Shown: one piece after another, positions 1-10,752 of the stretch
Numbering within the stretch: position 1 is the stretch's first letter
Layout of the letters: each line of letters begins with the position of its first letter
Assembly (NCBI GenBank): GCA_026120185.1
Contig: JANUWF010002024.1
Location: forward strand, 434,001-498,000
Direction of reading: 5' to 3'
Length of the DNA stretch: 64,000 nt
Source of the DNA: Voacanga thouarsii
Lineage: Eukaryota; Streptophyta; Magnoliopsida; Gentianales; Apocynaceae
Notes under the pieces: generated by a model
Told to the model about the DNA's origin: nothing
Database searches by the model: none
What the model saw: only the letters and a program-made list of their open reading frames with translations
Program-made: the position numbers and the translations under genes

Positions 1-520
1 TGGTTTCCAAAATTTTTTATCTTCCAAAAATAATATTCAGACATCGCGAACAGAATGGAACTGGCGCCGACTTGGAGGCCGGAGTTGGTGCCGCCTGTGT
101 TATGCAACAATGGCGGTGATTTTCAAAAATTCCAGAAACAATTTTTCGTGCTTTCTTTTTCTGCAAATTTTTAGTGAGAACAATTCTCGGCAGCATTTTC
201 TATTTTGAAGCTCTAAACAACAACCAATTTGTTAGTTTAAACAAAATCAAAACGGAAAATTAAGATGAAATGGAGAGCAACATCCATGTTGCAAGAAAAG
301 GTTTTTCCTGCAGAAATTTTCAGCACCAAAGAAAGCATCTTTTCGAAATACGCTGTGACTTTTACACAATCATATTATGCTACGGACCCAACACATAAAG
401 ATCGAAACGATTTCAACTCGAGTGAAAATGATTTTCACAGCAAACAAAGACAAACACGAAAACAGTTTTTCATGCCAAAACAATGTCCGTAGACCACACA
501 TACCATGTCTCTGATACCAC
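1..520 (-). mobile_element. Leader of a minus-strand copia element, running off the left edge
   Basis: This non-coding DNA lies next to the PBS end of the LTR at 521-2249, so on the minus strand it is the 5' leader of that element. It contains GC-rich motifs of the form ctggcgccgac near 63-100. No coding region of copia type is visible, and a 75-residue open frame at 265-492 matches nothing I know. The gag and pol genes would lie beyond the left edge. Confidence 0.6.
508..520 (-). other. Primer binding site (initiator tRNA-Met type)
   Basis: On the minus strand the LTR ends in CCCAACA and is followed at once by GTGGTATCAGAG. This is the usual plant PBS complementary to the 3' end of initiator tRNA-Met. 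It fixes 521-2249 as a 5' LTR on the minus strand. Confidence 0.8.
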
Positions 521-2249
521 TGTTGGGTATCTCAGGCTCATATCCTATACGGCACAGCGAAAAATAAAATGAGATACCATCCCAAGACCCATCTATGTGT
601 GGAAAACAAGATATAATGAGGGTAAAGGTAACAGCTTTTGCCTTTGCGTGATCGTCCGAAGAACAAAAATTTCTTCTTCAAGTTTACGCGCGATCCAGCA
701 ATCCTCGTGATCAACCTCCACATGAGTTGAACGTCTAATCTCTATAATAACAGTGTGTGATTATCTCTAACAGTAATCCACATAGAGGATTACTCAAGCA
801 CCAAAATTTCTGTGCTAGCAGAAGAAGATGGCGGCTAGGTTTTTCTTTCAAGAAGAAAACGAGAAAGAGAGAGAACAAGAGGCTGATTTCGTGTATCTTG
901 CTATAGGGTTTTTGTGTCCAATTTCAGCTAAGATTTTTCGTGTGTATATTCTCCAATATACACGAAATTCCCTTACCAAAAATAGGGGATTCTAATCCCA
1001 TTAGAATTCTCTAATTGTAATTGGGAACATCAAGTTCTCATAATTACAATTTAGACCATAAATTATAACTAATTATAATTTGTCCACAACAACTTCTCTT
1101 TCTCGCAATTAACCCCACTATGTTATCAAATAACATCTTGAGTATATAATCCTCTATTGTGTGTGACCTATTAGGTTTCCTAATCAATTGGTAGCAAACA
1201 TGAATTAATCCAAACGTCTTTGAGATTAATACTCCATAATTAATTAGAATTAATCCCATTAATTATAATCAGAATTGGTTTATTAATTCATCAATTAATA
1301 ACCCATATTCCCAGATTATGAGCAGTATTTAGCAACACATCATGACCACCCAAGAGTCCAGGAAGTCAAGTGGCTTGACATGAACCCTTCAATAACAAAC
1401 TTCAGTGCAATTAACTCCTTTCACCATATAATATCTCATTCGGTTTGGAGTACGAAATTAGTGCCAACTCCCTCCAGAATTAATTCTGGCCCGAATACAA
1501 TAGTACTTGTACTAAGAACCCACTATTCTTGATGTGTATCAATTGGAATTGTTTCCAATACACAATCGCCTTGGCCAAGGACTTTCCGAGTAGTAATTCC
1601 TACAAGTGGCCATGAGATGTTCGCCCCTACTTATTAGGAGTGGTGAATCATTTTTTGACCCTCTCAGCTACTTTCGTTTACCTCACAATGTACCCAATAT
1701 CCATCCTATAGGCGGCCGTCAATCGAGCTCCAGAGATTGGAATCAATGTACAAAGCTCAGCAAACAAAGGACTTTGGAGATCTCAAGTCTAAGGATAATT
1801 GCACGTTTGCTATATTGAGATTATATCACTGGCACTAAGTAGTTATCTATATGATTATGTCAAAGCTAGGTCATCCAATGAACTTGTTCTATTAACAAGC
1901 ATCTATGTGTTAACTTTGAGTATCTCAATACTCACGGTTATGAGAACCACTGCCGGATCAAATCGGGAAGTCTAACATATGCTAGTCTTAACGCATTAAT
2001 GATGTCCTATCTCATTAATACTATGACTAGGGACTATTTAAGTTCTAATACCATCCAGTGTAGTAGGAATCTCATATCATGATTTCTATCATGATTTTCT
2101 TAACACAGTGTTATATTAGGAACTTTATCGAACAGTTATATTACTTAAAGTAAACAAAAGAAACTGTAAGATAAATAATGCCTTTTATTAAAATAAAATG
2201 TATTATATATAATGTACAAGTGATTGCCTCTAGGGCACAATACTAACAT
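521..2249 (-). repeat. Copia 5' LTR, Angela/Tork-like, inverted
   Basis: On the minus strand this 1.73-kb LTR starts TGTTAG and reads on to TGCCCTAGAGGCAAT, the start known from Angela/BARE-type LTRs. It ends in AACA directly before a tRNA-Met PBS. It is a close inverted copy of the LTR at 5185-6908; a chance 70-codon frame in both (1606-1818 here, 5615-5827 there) differs at only about ten residues. The rest of the element lies off the left edge. Confidence 0.85.
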
Positions 2250-2560
2250 CCCTCCTGTCAGAAGACTCATTCTTGCTCTTCAAAACTAGTACACTAGCCT
2301 ACCCATATTGAGTATTGAACGTAACTTATCCCACTAGGGAAAAATATGAACAAAACATAGTTCCACTTGAAAATGGCAATTAAGGGTTTCCAAAGTCTTT
2401 GTCTAAATCAGTTTTAGAAAGAGTTTTAAATTTGAGTAAATCTGCTTATTAATTTCCAAATAATTTGTCTGACTAAAATAAGAAAGGAGTCAATCCTCAA
2501 TTGCCTTTACAGAAATGAGCATTCTTACACTCTATATTTGGCTTGCCATTAAAAAAAATC
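2250..2560. repeat. Degraded Tekay-type gypsy LTR fragment
   Basis: The stretch around 2255-2335 resembles 13868-13950 inside the Tekay LTR. Both read through a run like cagaagact, then aaactagta, then gcctaccc and attgagta. The similarity fades toward 2500. It is a small relic between two copia pieces and has no coding capacity. Confidence 0.55.
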
Positions 2561-2599
2561 ATTTTTGGCATCAAACAGGTTGTATGCATGAGCTTACCT

Positions 2600-5156
2600 A
2601 ATCCTTACTCACAATAAAGGTCTCCAACAACAACTTTGTTAATGGTTTATATGTTCTAGACTTGGACAATCCAATTCTCAATATAAACAATAAGAAACCT
2701 AAAATAGATAACTCTAACACCTCTTACTTATGGCATTGTCGTTTGGGCCATGTAAACGAAAATCGTGTTTCTAAGTTACACAAGTTTGGTAACTTAGGAT
2801 CATTTGATTATGAATTATATGGCACATGCGAGTCTTGTTTACTAGGTAAAATAACTAAAACTCCTTTTCCAGGAAAAGGAGAACGGGCCAATGAGTTATT
2901 TGAACTCCTACATTTTGATGTACGTGGTCCAATGTCAATACAAGCAAAAAGAGGTTGCAACTATTTCATAACATTTATTGATGATCTCTCATGATACGGA
3001 TATTTGTATTTAATGAAATACAAATCTGAGGCCTTTAAAAGGTTCAAAGACTTCAAGAATGAAATAGAGAAATAACTTGGCTAAAGTATTAAGACTCTAA
3101 GATCCGATCGAGGAGGAGAATACTTAAGCTAAGAGTTTCTAAGTTATCTTAGAGATAATAGGATATTATCTCAATAGACTCTACCACATACACCTCAACG
3201 CAACGATGTATCTAAGAGAAGGAATCGAACTCTTTTAGACATGGCATGGACCATGATGGCTCCTACAGACATTCCAAAATCATTTTGGGGGTATGCACTA
3301 GAGACTTCTATTTATATACTGAATAGAGTTCTAATAAAATCGGTTGATACTATCCCATTTGAGATATTCTTTGGTAAGAGACCAAAGATATCTCACTTGT
3401 GAGTATGGGGTTATCTTGCCTTTGTCAAAAGGCCATAGTCAGATAAACTTGATAGAAGGTTTGACAAATATTTGTTTGTTGGATATCCGAAAGAATCTTT
3501 CGGATATTACTTCTACCTACCATTCGAAAATAAATTATTTGTTTCCAAGCATGCCGTCTTCTTAGAGAATGAGCGCATACTCAAATGGGACAGTAGGAGT
3601 AAGATTGAACTTAGTGAAGTTCATGAAGATCAAACAAATAACGATCAACCGTCTAACCCCACATCTATTGAGAGAATAGATGAACCTTCTAATACACAAG
3701 AGCCTCGTAGATCTAGTAGGATACGTATGGCACCTAAGAAATATGGATTTTAGTGACTACAATGACGTATTGCTCATATATAAAGATGACCTACAAGGAT
3801 GTTCTGAATAGTTCAGAATCTAGCAAATGGCTTGAGGCCATGAAGTCAGAGATGGATTCCTTGTACGACAACTAAATATGGACTTTGGTTGATCCTCCTA
3901 AAGGAATTAAACCTATTGGGTGCAAGTGGATTTTCAAGAAGAAAACAGACATGGATGGTAACTTAGTTACCTATAAAGGACGACTAGTGGCGAAGGGATA
4001 TCGTCAATAACATGGCATTGACTATGTTGAAACCTTCTCGCCAGTAGCCATGTTGAAATCCATCAGGATACTCCTAACCATTACTGCTCATCATAATTAT
4101 GAGATTTGGCAAATGGATGTGAAAACAGTTTTCCGAAATGGAAATCTGTTTGAGGAAGTGTATATGACACAACCTGAGTGTTTCACATCTAATGATAGCA
4201 CAAATGTGTGCAAGCTGCAAAGGTCCATTTATGGACTTAAGCAGGCTTCTAAGAGTTCAAACATCCATTTTGATGAAACAATCAAAGAGTTTGGTTTCAT
4301 TCAAAACATGGATGAGCCTTGTGTATACAAGAAGGTCAGTGGAAGTGCAATTATTTTCTTATTACTTTATGTAGATGACATATTTCTAATAGGAAACGAT
4401 ATACCTATCTTGCAAACGGTTAAAATTTGGTTGTCCAAACAATTCTCCATGAAAAACCTTGGTGAAACAACCTATATTCTTGGAATAAGGATCTATAGGG
4501 ATAGATCTAAAAGGTTGCTAGGTCTTTCGTAGCCTACATACATAGATAAAGTGCCAAAGAGGTTTAGCATGGATCAATCTAAAAAGGGATTCTAACCCAT
4601 ATCACATGGTGTAAGCCTTTCAAAGTCGATGTCTCCCAAGACACAAGTTGAAAGGGATTACATGAGTAAGACTCCATATACCTCGGCAGTTGGATCTATT
4701 ATGTATGCTATGATATGTACTAGGTCCGATGTATCTTGTGCTCTCAGTTTGACGAGTAGATACCAATCTGACCCTGGTAAGGGTTATTGGACGGCTGTAA
4801 AGAACATCCTTAAGTACTTACGAAGGACTAAGGATATATTCTTAGTATATGGAGAATGCGATTTGAAAATAAATGGGTATACTGATGCTAATTTTCAATC
4901 TGATAAAGATGATTTGAAATCACAATCTGGCTACGTGTTTACGTTGTGTGGAGGGGCAATAAGTTGGAAAAGTTCCAAACAAGAGACTATTGCCAACTCT
5001 ATGACAGAAGCTGAGTACATAGACGCTTCTGAAGCAACTAAGAAAATAAAGATAGAGAGAGTTCCCACGGATGAGAATATAGCTAACCCGCATACAAAAG
5101 CACTATCCCAAAAAAACATGATTGTCATGTTGAGTCATTCGGTATTAGATACATGA
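2600..5156 (+). pseudogene. Copia pol polyprotein, 5'-truncated and broken
   Basis: Reading frames in plus orientation cover, in order, the GAG-pre-integrase zinc region (YLWHCRLGHV, then C..C near 2830), the integrase core (2890-3330), the post-integrase segment (3460-3750), reverse transcriptase (3830-4540, with intact LLYVDD near 4363-4380) and RNase H (4629-5156). Gag and protease are missing, and so is the 5' LTR. At least nine in-frame stops interrupt the frame, including ones near 2992, 3074, 3127, 3174, 3400, 3436, 3874, 4007 and 4530. The RNase H end lacks a block of roughly 60 residues that is present in the related copy at 6909-7225. It cannot be active. The lineage looks Angela/Tork-like from the attached LTR. 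Confidence 0.88.
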
Positions 5157-5184
5157 ATAATTGGTTTTAGTGCAAATAGAAGTT

Positions 5185-6908
5185 TACTAGTGTTGTGCCC
5201 TAGAGGTAATCATTTGTACATTGTATATGACACATTTTATTTTAATAAAAGGCATTATTTATCTTGTACTTTCTTTTGTTTACTTTAAGTAATATAACTA
5301 TTCGATAAAGTCCCTAATACAACACTGTGTTAAGAAAATCATGATAGAGATCATGATATGAGATTCCTACTACACTGAATGGTATTAGTACTTAAATAGC
5401 CACTAGTCATAGTATTAATGAGATAGGACATCATTAATGCGTTAAGACTAGCATGTGTTAGACTTCCCGATTTGATCCGGCAGTGGTTCTCATAACCGTG
5501 AGTATTGAGATACTCAAAGTTAACACATGGATGTTTGTTAATGGAACAAGTTCATTGGATGACCTAGCTTTGAGATAATCACATGGATAACTATTTAGTG
5601 CCAATGATATAATCTCAATATAGCAAACGTGCAATTATCCTTAGACTTGAGATCTCCAAGGTACTTTGTTTGCTGAGCTTTGTACTGTGATTCCAATCTC
5701 TAGAGCTCGATCGACGGCCGCCTATAGGATGGAAATTGGGTACATTGTGAGGTAAACGAAAGTAGTTGAGAGGTTCAAAAAAGGATTCACTACTCCTAAT
5801 AAGTAGGGGCGAATATCTCATGGCCACTTGTAGGAATTACTACTCGGAAAGTCCTTGGCCAAGGCGATTGTGTATTGGAAACAATTTCAATTGATACACA
5901 TCAAGAATAGTGGGTTCCTGGTACAAGTACTATTGTATTCGTGCCTGAATTAATTCTGGAGGGAGTTGGCACTGATTTCGTACTCCAAACCAAATGAGAT
6001 ATTATATGGTGAAATGAGTTAATTGCACTGAAGTTTGTTATTGAAGGGTTCATGTCAAGCCACTTGACTTCCTGGACTCTTGGGTGGTCATGATGTGTTG
6101 CTAGATATTGCTCATGATCTAGGAATATACATTTATTAATTGATGAATTAATAAATCAATCCTGATTATAATTAATAGGATTAATTCTAATTAATTATGG
6201 ATTATTAATCTCAAAGACATTTGGATTACTTCATGTTCACTACCAATTGACTGGAAAACCTCATAGGTCACACATAATAGAGGATTATATACTCAAGATG
6301 TTATTTGATAACATAGTGGGGTTAATTACGAGAAAGAGAAGTTGTTGTGGACAAATTATAATTAGTTATAATTTGTGGTCCAAGTTATAATTGTGAAAAC
6401 TTGATGTTTCCAAATTATAATTAGGAAATTCTAAATGTTTTAGAATTTCAGATTTGCAATGGATTTTGGAACATATATTGGATATGCTCGAAACCCTAAT
6501 CCAAGAGTGATTCACAAGAAAATATGAGCCACAAAAACAAACGTCTTCTTTTCTCTCTCTCTCTCATTTTGCTGAAAACAAAAACAGCCCTAGCCGCCAT
6601 CTTTTTTTGCCAGCACAACAAAATTTGATGCTTGAGTATTCCTCTGTGTGAATTATTGTTAGAGATAATCACACACTGTGATTATAGTAGTTTGACGTCT
6701 AACTCTCGTGAAGTTTGTATAAGAGGATTGTTAGATCGCGCATTGACTTGAAAAAGAAAATTTTTGTTCTTCGGACGGTCACCCGAAGGTAAAAGCTGTT
6801 ACCTTTGTTATCATTATGTCTTGTATTTCACACATAGACGGGTCTTAGGATGGTATCTTGTTTATTTTTTGCTGTACCGTATAGGATATGAACCTGAGAT
6901 ATCCAACA
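5185..6908 (+). repeat. 3' LTR of the truncated copia element
   Basis: It follows RNase H after a purine-rich stretch equivalent to the PPT of the next copy. The expected TG start has decayed to TA; the start was set by alignment with the LTR at 7247. TGCCCTAGAGG follows, and the end is ATCCAACA. It is about 1.72 kb and is the inverted twin of 521-2249. Confidence 0.82.
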
Positions 6909-7246
6909 CGAAGCAGCTAAAGTAGCAGTGTGGATCAAGAAGTTCGTAGCTAAACTTGAAGTGGTCCCTAGCGTTGTACATCTGATACTTTTGTATTATG
7001 ACAACAATGGAGCCATTGCACAAGCAAGGAACTACGGTCTCATCAACAATCTAAGCATGTACTTAAATGCTATCATTTGATTAGAGAGATCATAGATAGG
7101 AAAGATGTAAAGATAGAGAGAATTCCTACAGATCAAAACATAGCTAATCTACTTACTAAAGCACTTTCTCAGAAGAAACATGATAAACATGTTGAGTCAT
7201 TCAGTATTCAATACATGAGTAATTAGCCCTAGTGCAAATGGGAGGT
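6909..7246 (+). pseudogene. Copia RNase H C-terminal remnant plus PPT
   Basis: The frame begins inside RNase H at a point that corresponds to codons near 5030 of the upstream copy. It holds the stretch with VAVWIKKF and YYDNNGAIAQ, and ends at about 7225. The run gcaaatgggagg at 7234-7245 is the polypurine tract before the LTR at 7247. The frame is shifted and has stops. Because the 3' LTR of the other copia ends exactly at 6908, that element probably inserted here or recombined with this one. Its upstream half is not found to the left. Confidence 0.75.
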
Positions 7247-8903
7247 TGTTAGTGCTATGCCCTAGTGGCAATCACTTGTACTATATATATTGCATAATAA
7301 TTATTAAAAAGACATTCTTTATCTTTCAGTCTGATTGTTATATCTTAATATGCGTATAAACTATTTGATAATGTCCATAGTACTACACAGTGTTAAGAAA
7401 ATAATGATAGAGATCATGATGTGAGATTTTTACTACACTATGTAGAGTTTGTGCTTGAATAATCCCTAGTCATAGTATTAATGAGATGGGACTTTAATAA
7501 TAATCCAAGGCTAGCATATGTTATATCCCTTGATTGGATCAAGCGGTGGTTCTCATAACCGTGAGTGTTGTGATACTCAAGATTAATATGTGGATGCTTG
7601 TTATATGAATAAATTCATTGGATGACCTAACTATGAGATAATCACTTGGATAGATATTGAGTGTCAGTGATAGAATCTCTTTATAGCAAGGGTGCAAGTC
7701 TCCTTAAATTTGAGATCTACAAGGTATTTTGTTTATTGAACATTGTACTTTGATTCTAATCTTTGGAGTCTTACAAGAACTGCACATAGGATGGATATAG
7801 GTACAAGGTAAAGTAAATGAAAGTAGCTTAGAGGGTCAATAAAGAATTCACCACTCTTAATAGTAGGAGAGTATATCTTAAGGCCACTTGTACAAATCAT
7901 TACTCATGAAATCCTTGGCCAAGGCGACTATGTGTTAGAAATAGTCCAAATTTTATACACATATAAAGTAATGGATTTCTTGAACAAGTACTCAAAAATA
8001 TTCAGGCCAGAATTAATAATATTCTGGTTGGAGTTGCCACTAATTCCATACTCTAGACCGAATGAGATATAGTATAGTGAAAGGAGTTTATTGTATTGGT
8101 TATTTGCTATTGAAAGGTTCATGTCAAGCCACTTAACTTTTAGACTTTTGGGTGATCAAGAGTCATTACTAGATATCACTCCTAATTTGCTAAATATGAA
8201 TTTATTAATTAGAAAATTAATAAATTAATCTTATATCTTATTTAAGATTATTAATTGTAAAGCTGTAGGAATTAATTCATATTATACTACCAATAAGACT
8301 AGGAAACCAAATGGGTCACACACAACGAAGGTGTGAATGTGCTCTATATATTATTTGATAATATTATGGGGTAAATTAAGAGAAGAAAATATATTTATAC
8401 GTGAATTATAATTTTTTTATAATTCATGAGACTTGGTTGCAATTATATAAACTTCAAAGGCCCAATTGTAGATATTGGATCTTGGAGGACTTAATTGCAA
8501 ATAACACAAATCCTAAAACTATAAATATAGGAAACGTTCCCTGTTGAAAAAATGTGAGAGTTGGACGTTCCTTTTCCTTCTTTGCCCTTATTCTTCTCCA
8601 ATTAAAACCTAGCCTCTCCTTTTCTACTAGCATAGTTTTAAGCAAACTTTGTGAGAAATTCAACCTTGTGTGGATTACTACTAGAGACAATCCTACTCTT
8701 GGATTGTAGTAGGGTGATTGGACGATCACCAAGAGGGCATTGGTTCCTGGGTTGGCGCAAGAAATTTTTGTTTTCTGCTATAGAAGGTAATCTCTGTTTC
8801 CTTCTTCTATTCTCGTTTTAATTGCAAACACGTGATCCTTGGGTATGGATTTTATGGTTATTTCCACTGCGTTCTTATTTGATAAGCATGATAAATCCCA
8901 ACA
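7247..8903 (+). repeat. Copia 3' LTR, diverged Angela-like copy
   Basis: It starts TGTTAGTGCTATGCCCTAG and ends CCCAACA, and is about 1.66 kb long. It is clearly homologous to the LTRs at 521 and 5185 but much more diverged. It interrupts an E-family element, whose leader resumes at 8904. Confidence 0.82.
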
Positions 8904-9005
8904 TATACATATTCATATATTTAAACATATAGACATATAAACATGGTTAAATCAACAAAATTCAAGCTTTCATGATATTGTTTCGTAGCAACGGCGCGTA
9001 AAACT
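8904..9005 (-). mobile_element. E-family leader with tRNA-Asp type PBS (minus strand)
   Basis: The minus strand reads gcgccgttgctacg next to the LTR end. This matches a diverged form of the PBS complementary to tRNA-Asp (family form TGGCGCCGTTGCCGGGGA). The following bases match the leader of the E element at 45951-46030. The copia LTR ending at 8903 cuts off the rest. Confidence 0.7.
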
Positions 9006-10611
9006 TGATGCATAAATTTTGGGTGTATAAAAATTATTAAATTTAAATCCATCCCTTAGTCAAATTTTAATTAAAACATTAATCCCAAAATATACATATG
9101 AGCAAGTATACTCATCGCAAGCATAGTATAGGAAATTAACGAGTATCGATCTTCAAATGAATAAGTACACACTAATCACTTTTCATTCATTGTTTAACCA
9201 ATCCAATAAAGTGAGAAAATAATAAATAAAAAAAAGAAATTTATACAGCTTAAGGATGTGAAAATATGCAATTTAGACAATTATCCTAGAAAACATGATA
9301 ATGAACCAACTAGCAATTCTTTTAATTAATTATCATATTGGCATCATGAAAGAACATAAAGTGAAATTCAATCATTCGTTAAGTCATGAATTTACTTAGG
9401 TGAATTCCACTTCGTTTGTCAATCCATGGAATCCTATATTTTGATTAGTATTAACAGTTATGTTAATCAAGCTAACACAACCAAAATATGCATTAAGCTC
9501 ATCATTATATATTTTGATTCAATTAGCATATTTGTCAATCAAGCCATCCTAATCAAAATATACATGAATCTCAATTCTTTAAAAATATGAAATTAGCTAA
9601 TGACTCTATGTCAAGGTGAAATCAACTTAACATTTGATCACTTAGTCCTATAATCGTAACTTTATCGTTCAAATCCATTAAGATTTAACAAATACGAAAT
9701 CAATGCAATAAAACTCCTAACATCGTTTTGTCTAAGTTAATTAGAAGAACTCGCATTAATAACCAATGAAATTAGGTAATCAAACACCAAAGATGACAAA
9801 GAATTGATCCAATAACTGAATTAACACAAAATTATGAATCCTAAAATAATGTTAAATTACAATAAAAACATAGAATACTTCACTGTTAAAGGAAAAGAAG
9901 ACAATGATAAAAGAAAGCACTCATAAACAAGTCTCTTTTTTCACCCTTGAAGACTCCCTTGAACAATCCTCCTTGATTCAGGTGAACTTCTCATTTAATG
10001 AAAGATTAAGTATTTTTGCTTATGAATCCACTCCTCTCTATGTATTTTTTCAACCTTTGTATTTTCTTGTACTTTTATAGGCCTTTTAGATACTAAATTC
10101 GTGGCTGAGAAAGTCTTTGCCGAGTAAGAGTAGGAAAATATCAAAATCATTGGACAATCCCTAATTTCGTGTATAAAATATTCACCTTCATAGCGTACCC
10201 AGCACTGGGTACGCTTAACCCACCTGGCACTAGGTGCACTACATTCTTCCCCTATTTTTGCTCTGTTTTTGGTCTTTTCTTCTTGGCAGATAGAATGGAC
10301 CCGGCGCCAGGTACACTTGCCAGACCTGAAGCTAGGTTTGTTCTGGAATTTCCCCTAAAGCTTGACTCAAATTCTTTTGCTGGACCAGAATAGACCCGAT
10401 GCTTGGTCCCTTGGTTGGGCCTGGCACCAGGTACATTCTAGAACTTTTCAACTTTTACTCGATTTTAACTTAAATCTGCACATTTTTGCCAAAAACACTG
10501 TTTACAAGCACAATGTCAAATAGGAAGGAATATGCCTTGTTATTACTACAAATGTATCTTAAAACAACCTCAAATAACTAGGAAAAAAAATGGTGATTTT
10601 AGCCCCTATCA
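9006..10611 (-). repeat. E-family 5' LTR (Tat/Athila-like), minus strand
   Basis: On the minus strand it starts TGATAGGGGCTAAAATCA and ends ATGCATCA. It matches the LTRs at 44523-45929, 48425-49903, 52557-54031 and 63789 onward. The U3 part holds several GC-rich palindromes in otherwise AT-rich DNA, for example gcgtaccca and its complement around a 4-base loop at 10193-10214. There is no coding capacity. Confidence 0.82.
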
Positions 10612-10752
10612 AAACATCTTGCACAGGGAATCAAATTTGCTATCAAAATTTTCAAGATTGTCTCGGGTATTAAAAACAAAATATTTGCAGCCAAATACTT
10701 TGAAATAAAAAATTGATAGAGTTTTGTCAAACAACACCTCAAAGGGTGTTTT
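10612..10752 (-). pseudogene. Copia integrase C-terminal fragment, left half of a split element
   Basis: The minus strand encodes a stretch with KTPFEVLF and FKVFGCKYFV, the conserved segment just after the copia integrase core. It continues the integrase frame that breaks off at 25581 on the other side of the Tekay insertion. The two halves join across the GTTTT target duplication. The E-family LTR that ends at 10611 truncates the left side. Confidence 0.8.
10748..10752. other. Target site duplication GTTTT, left copy
   Basis: GTTTT precedes the LTR start at 10753 and recurs at 25581-25585 directly after the LTR end. The pair marks one insertion event into copia integrase. Confidence 0.85.
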
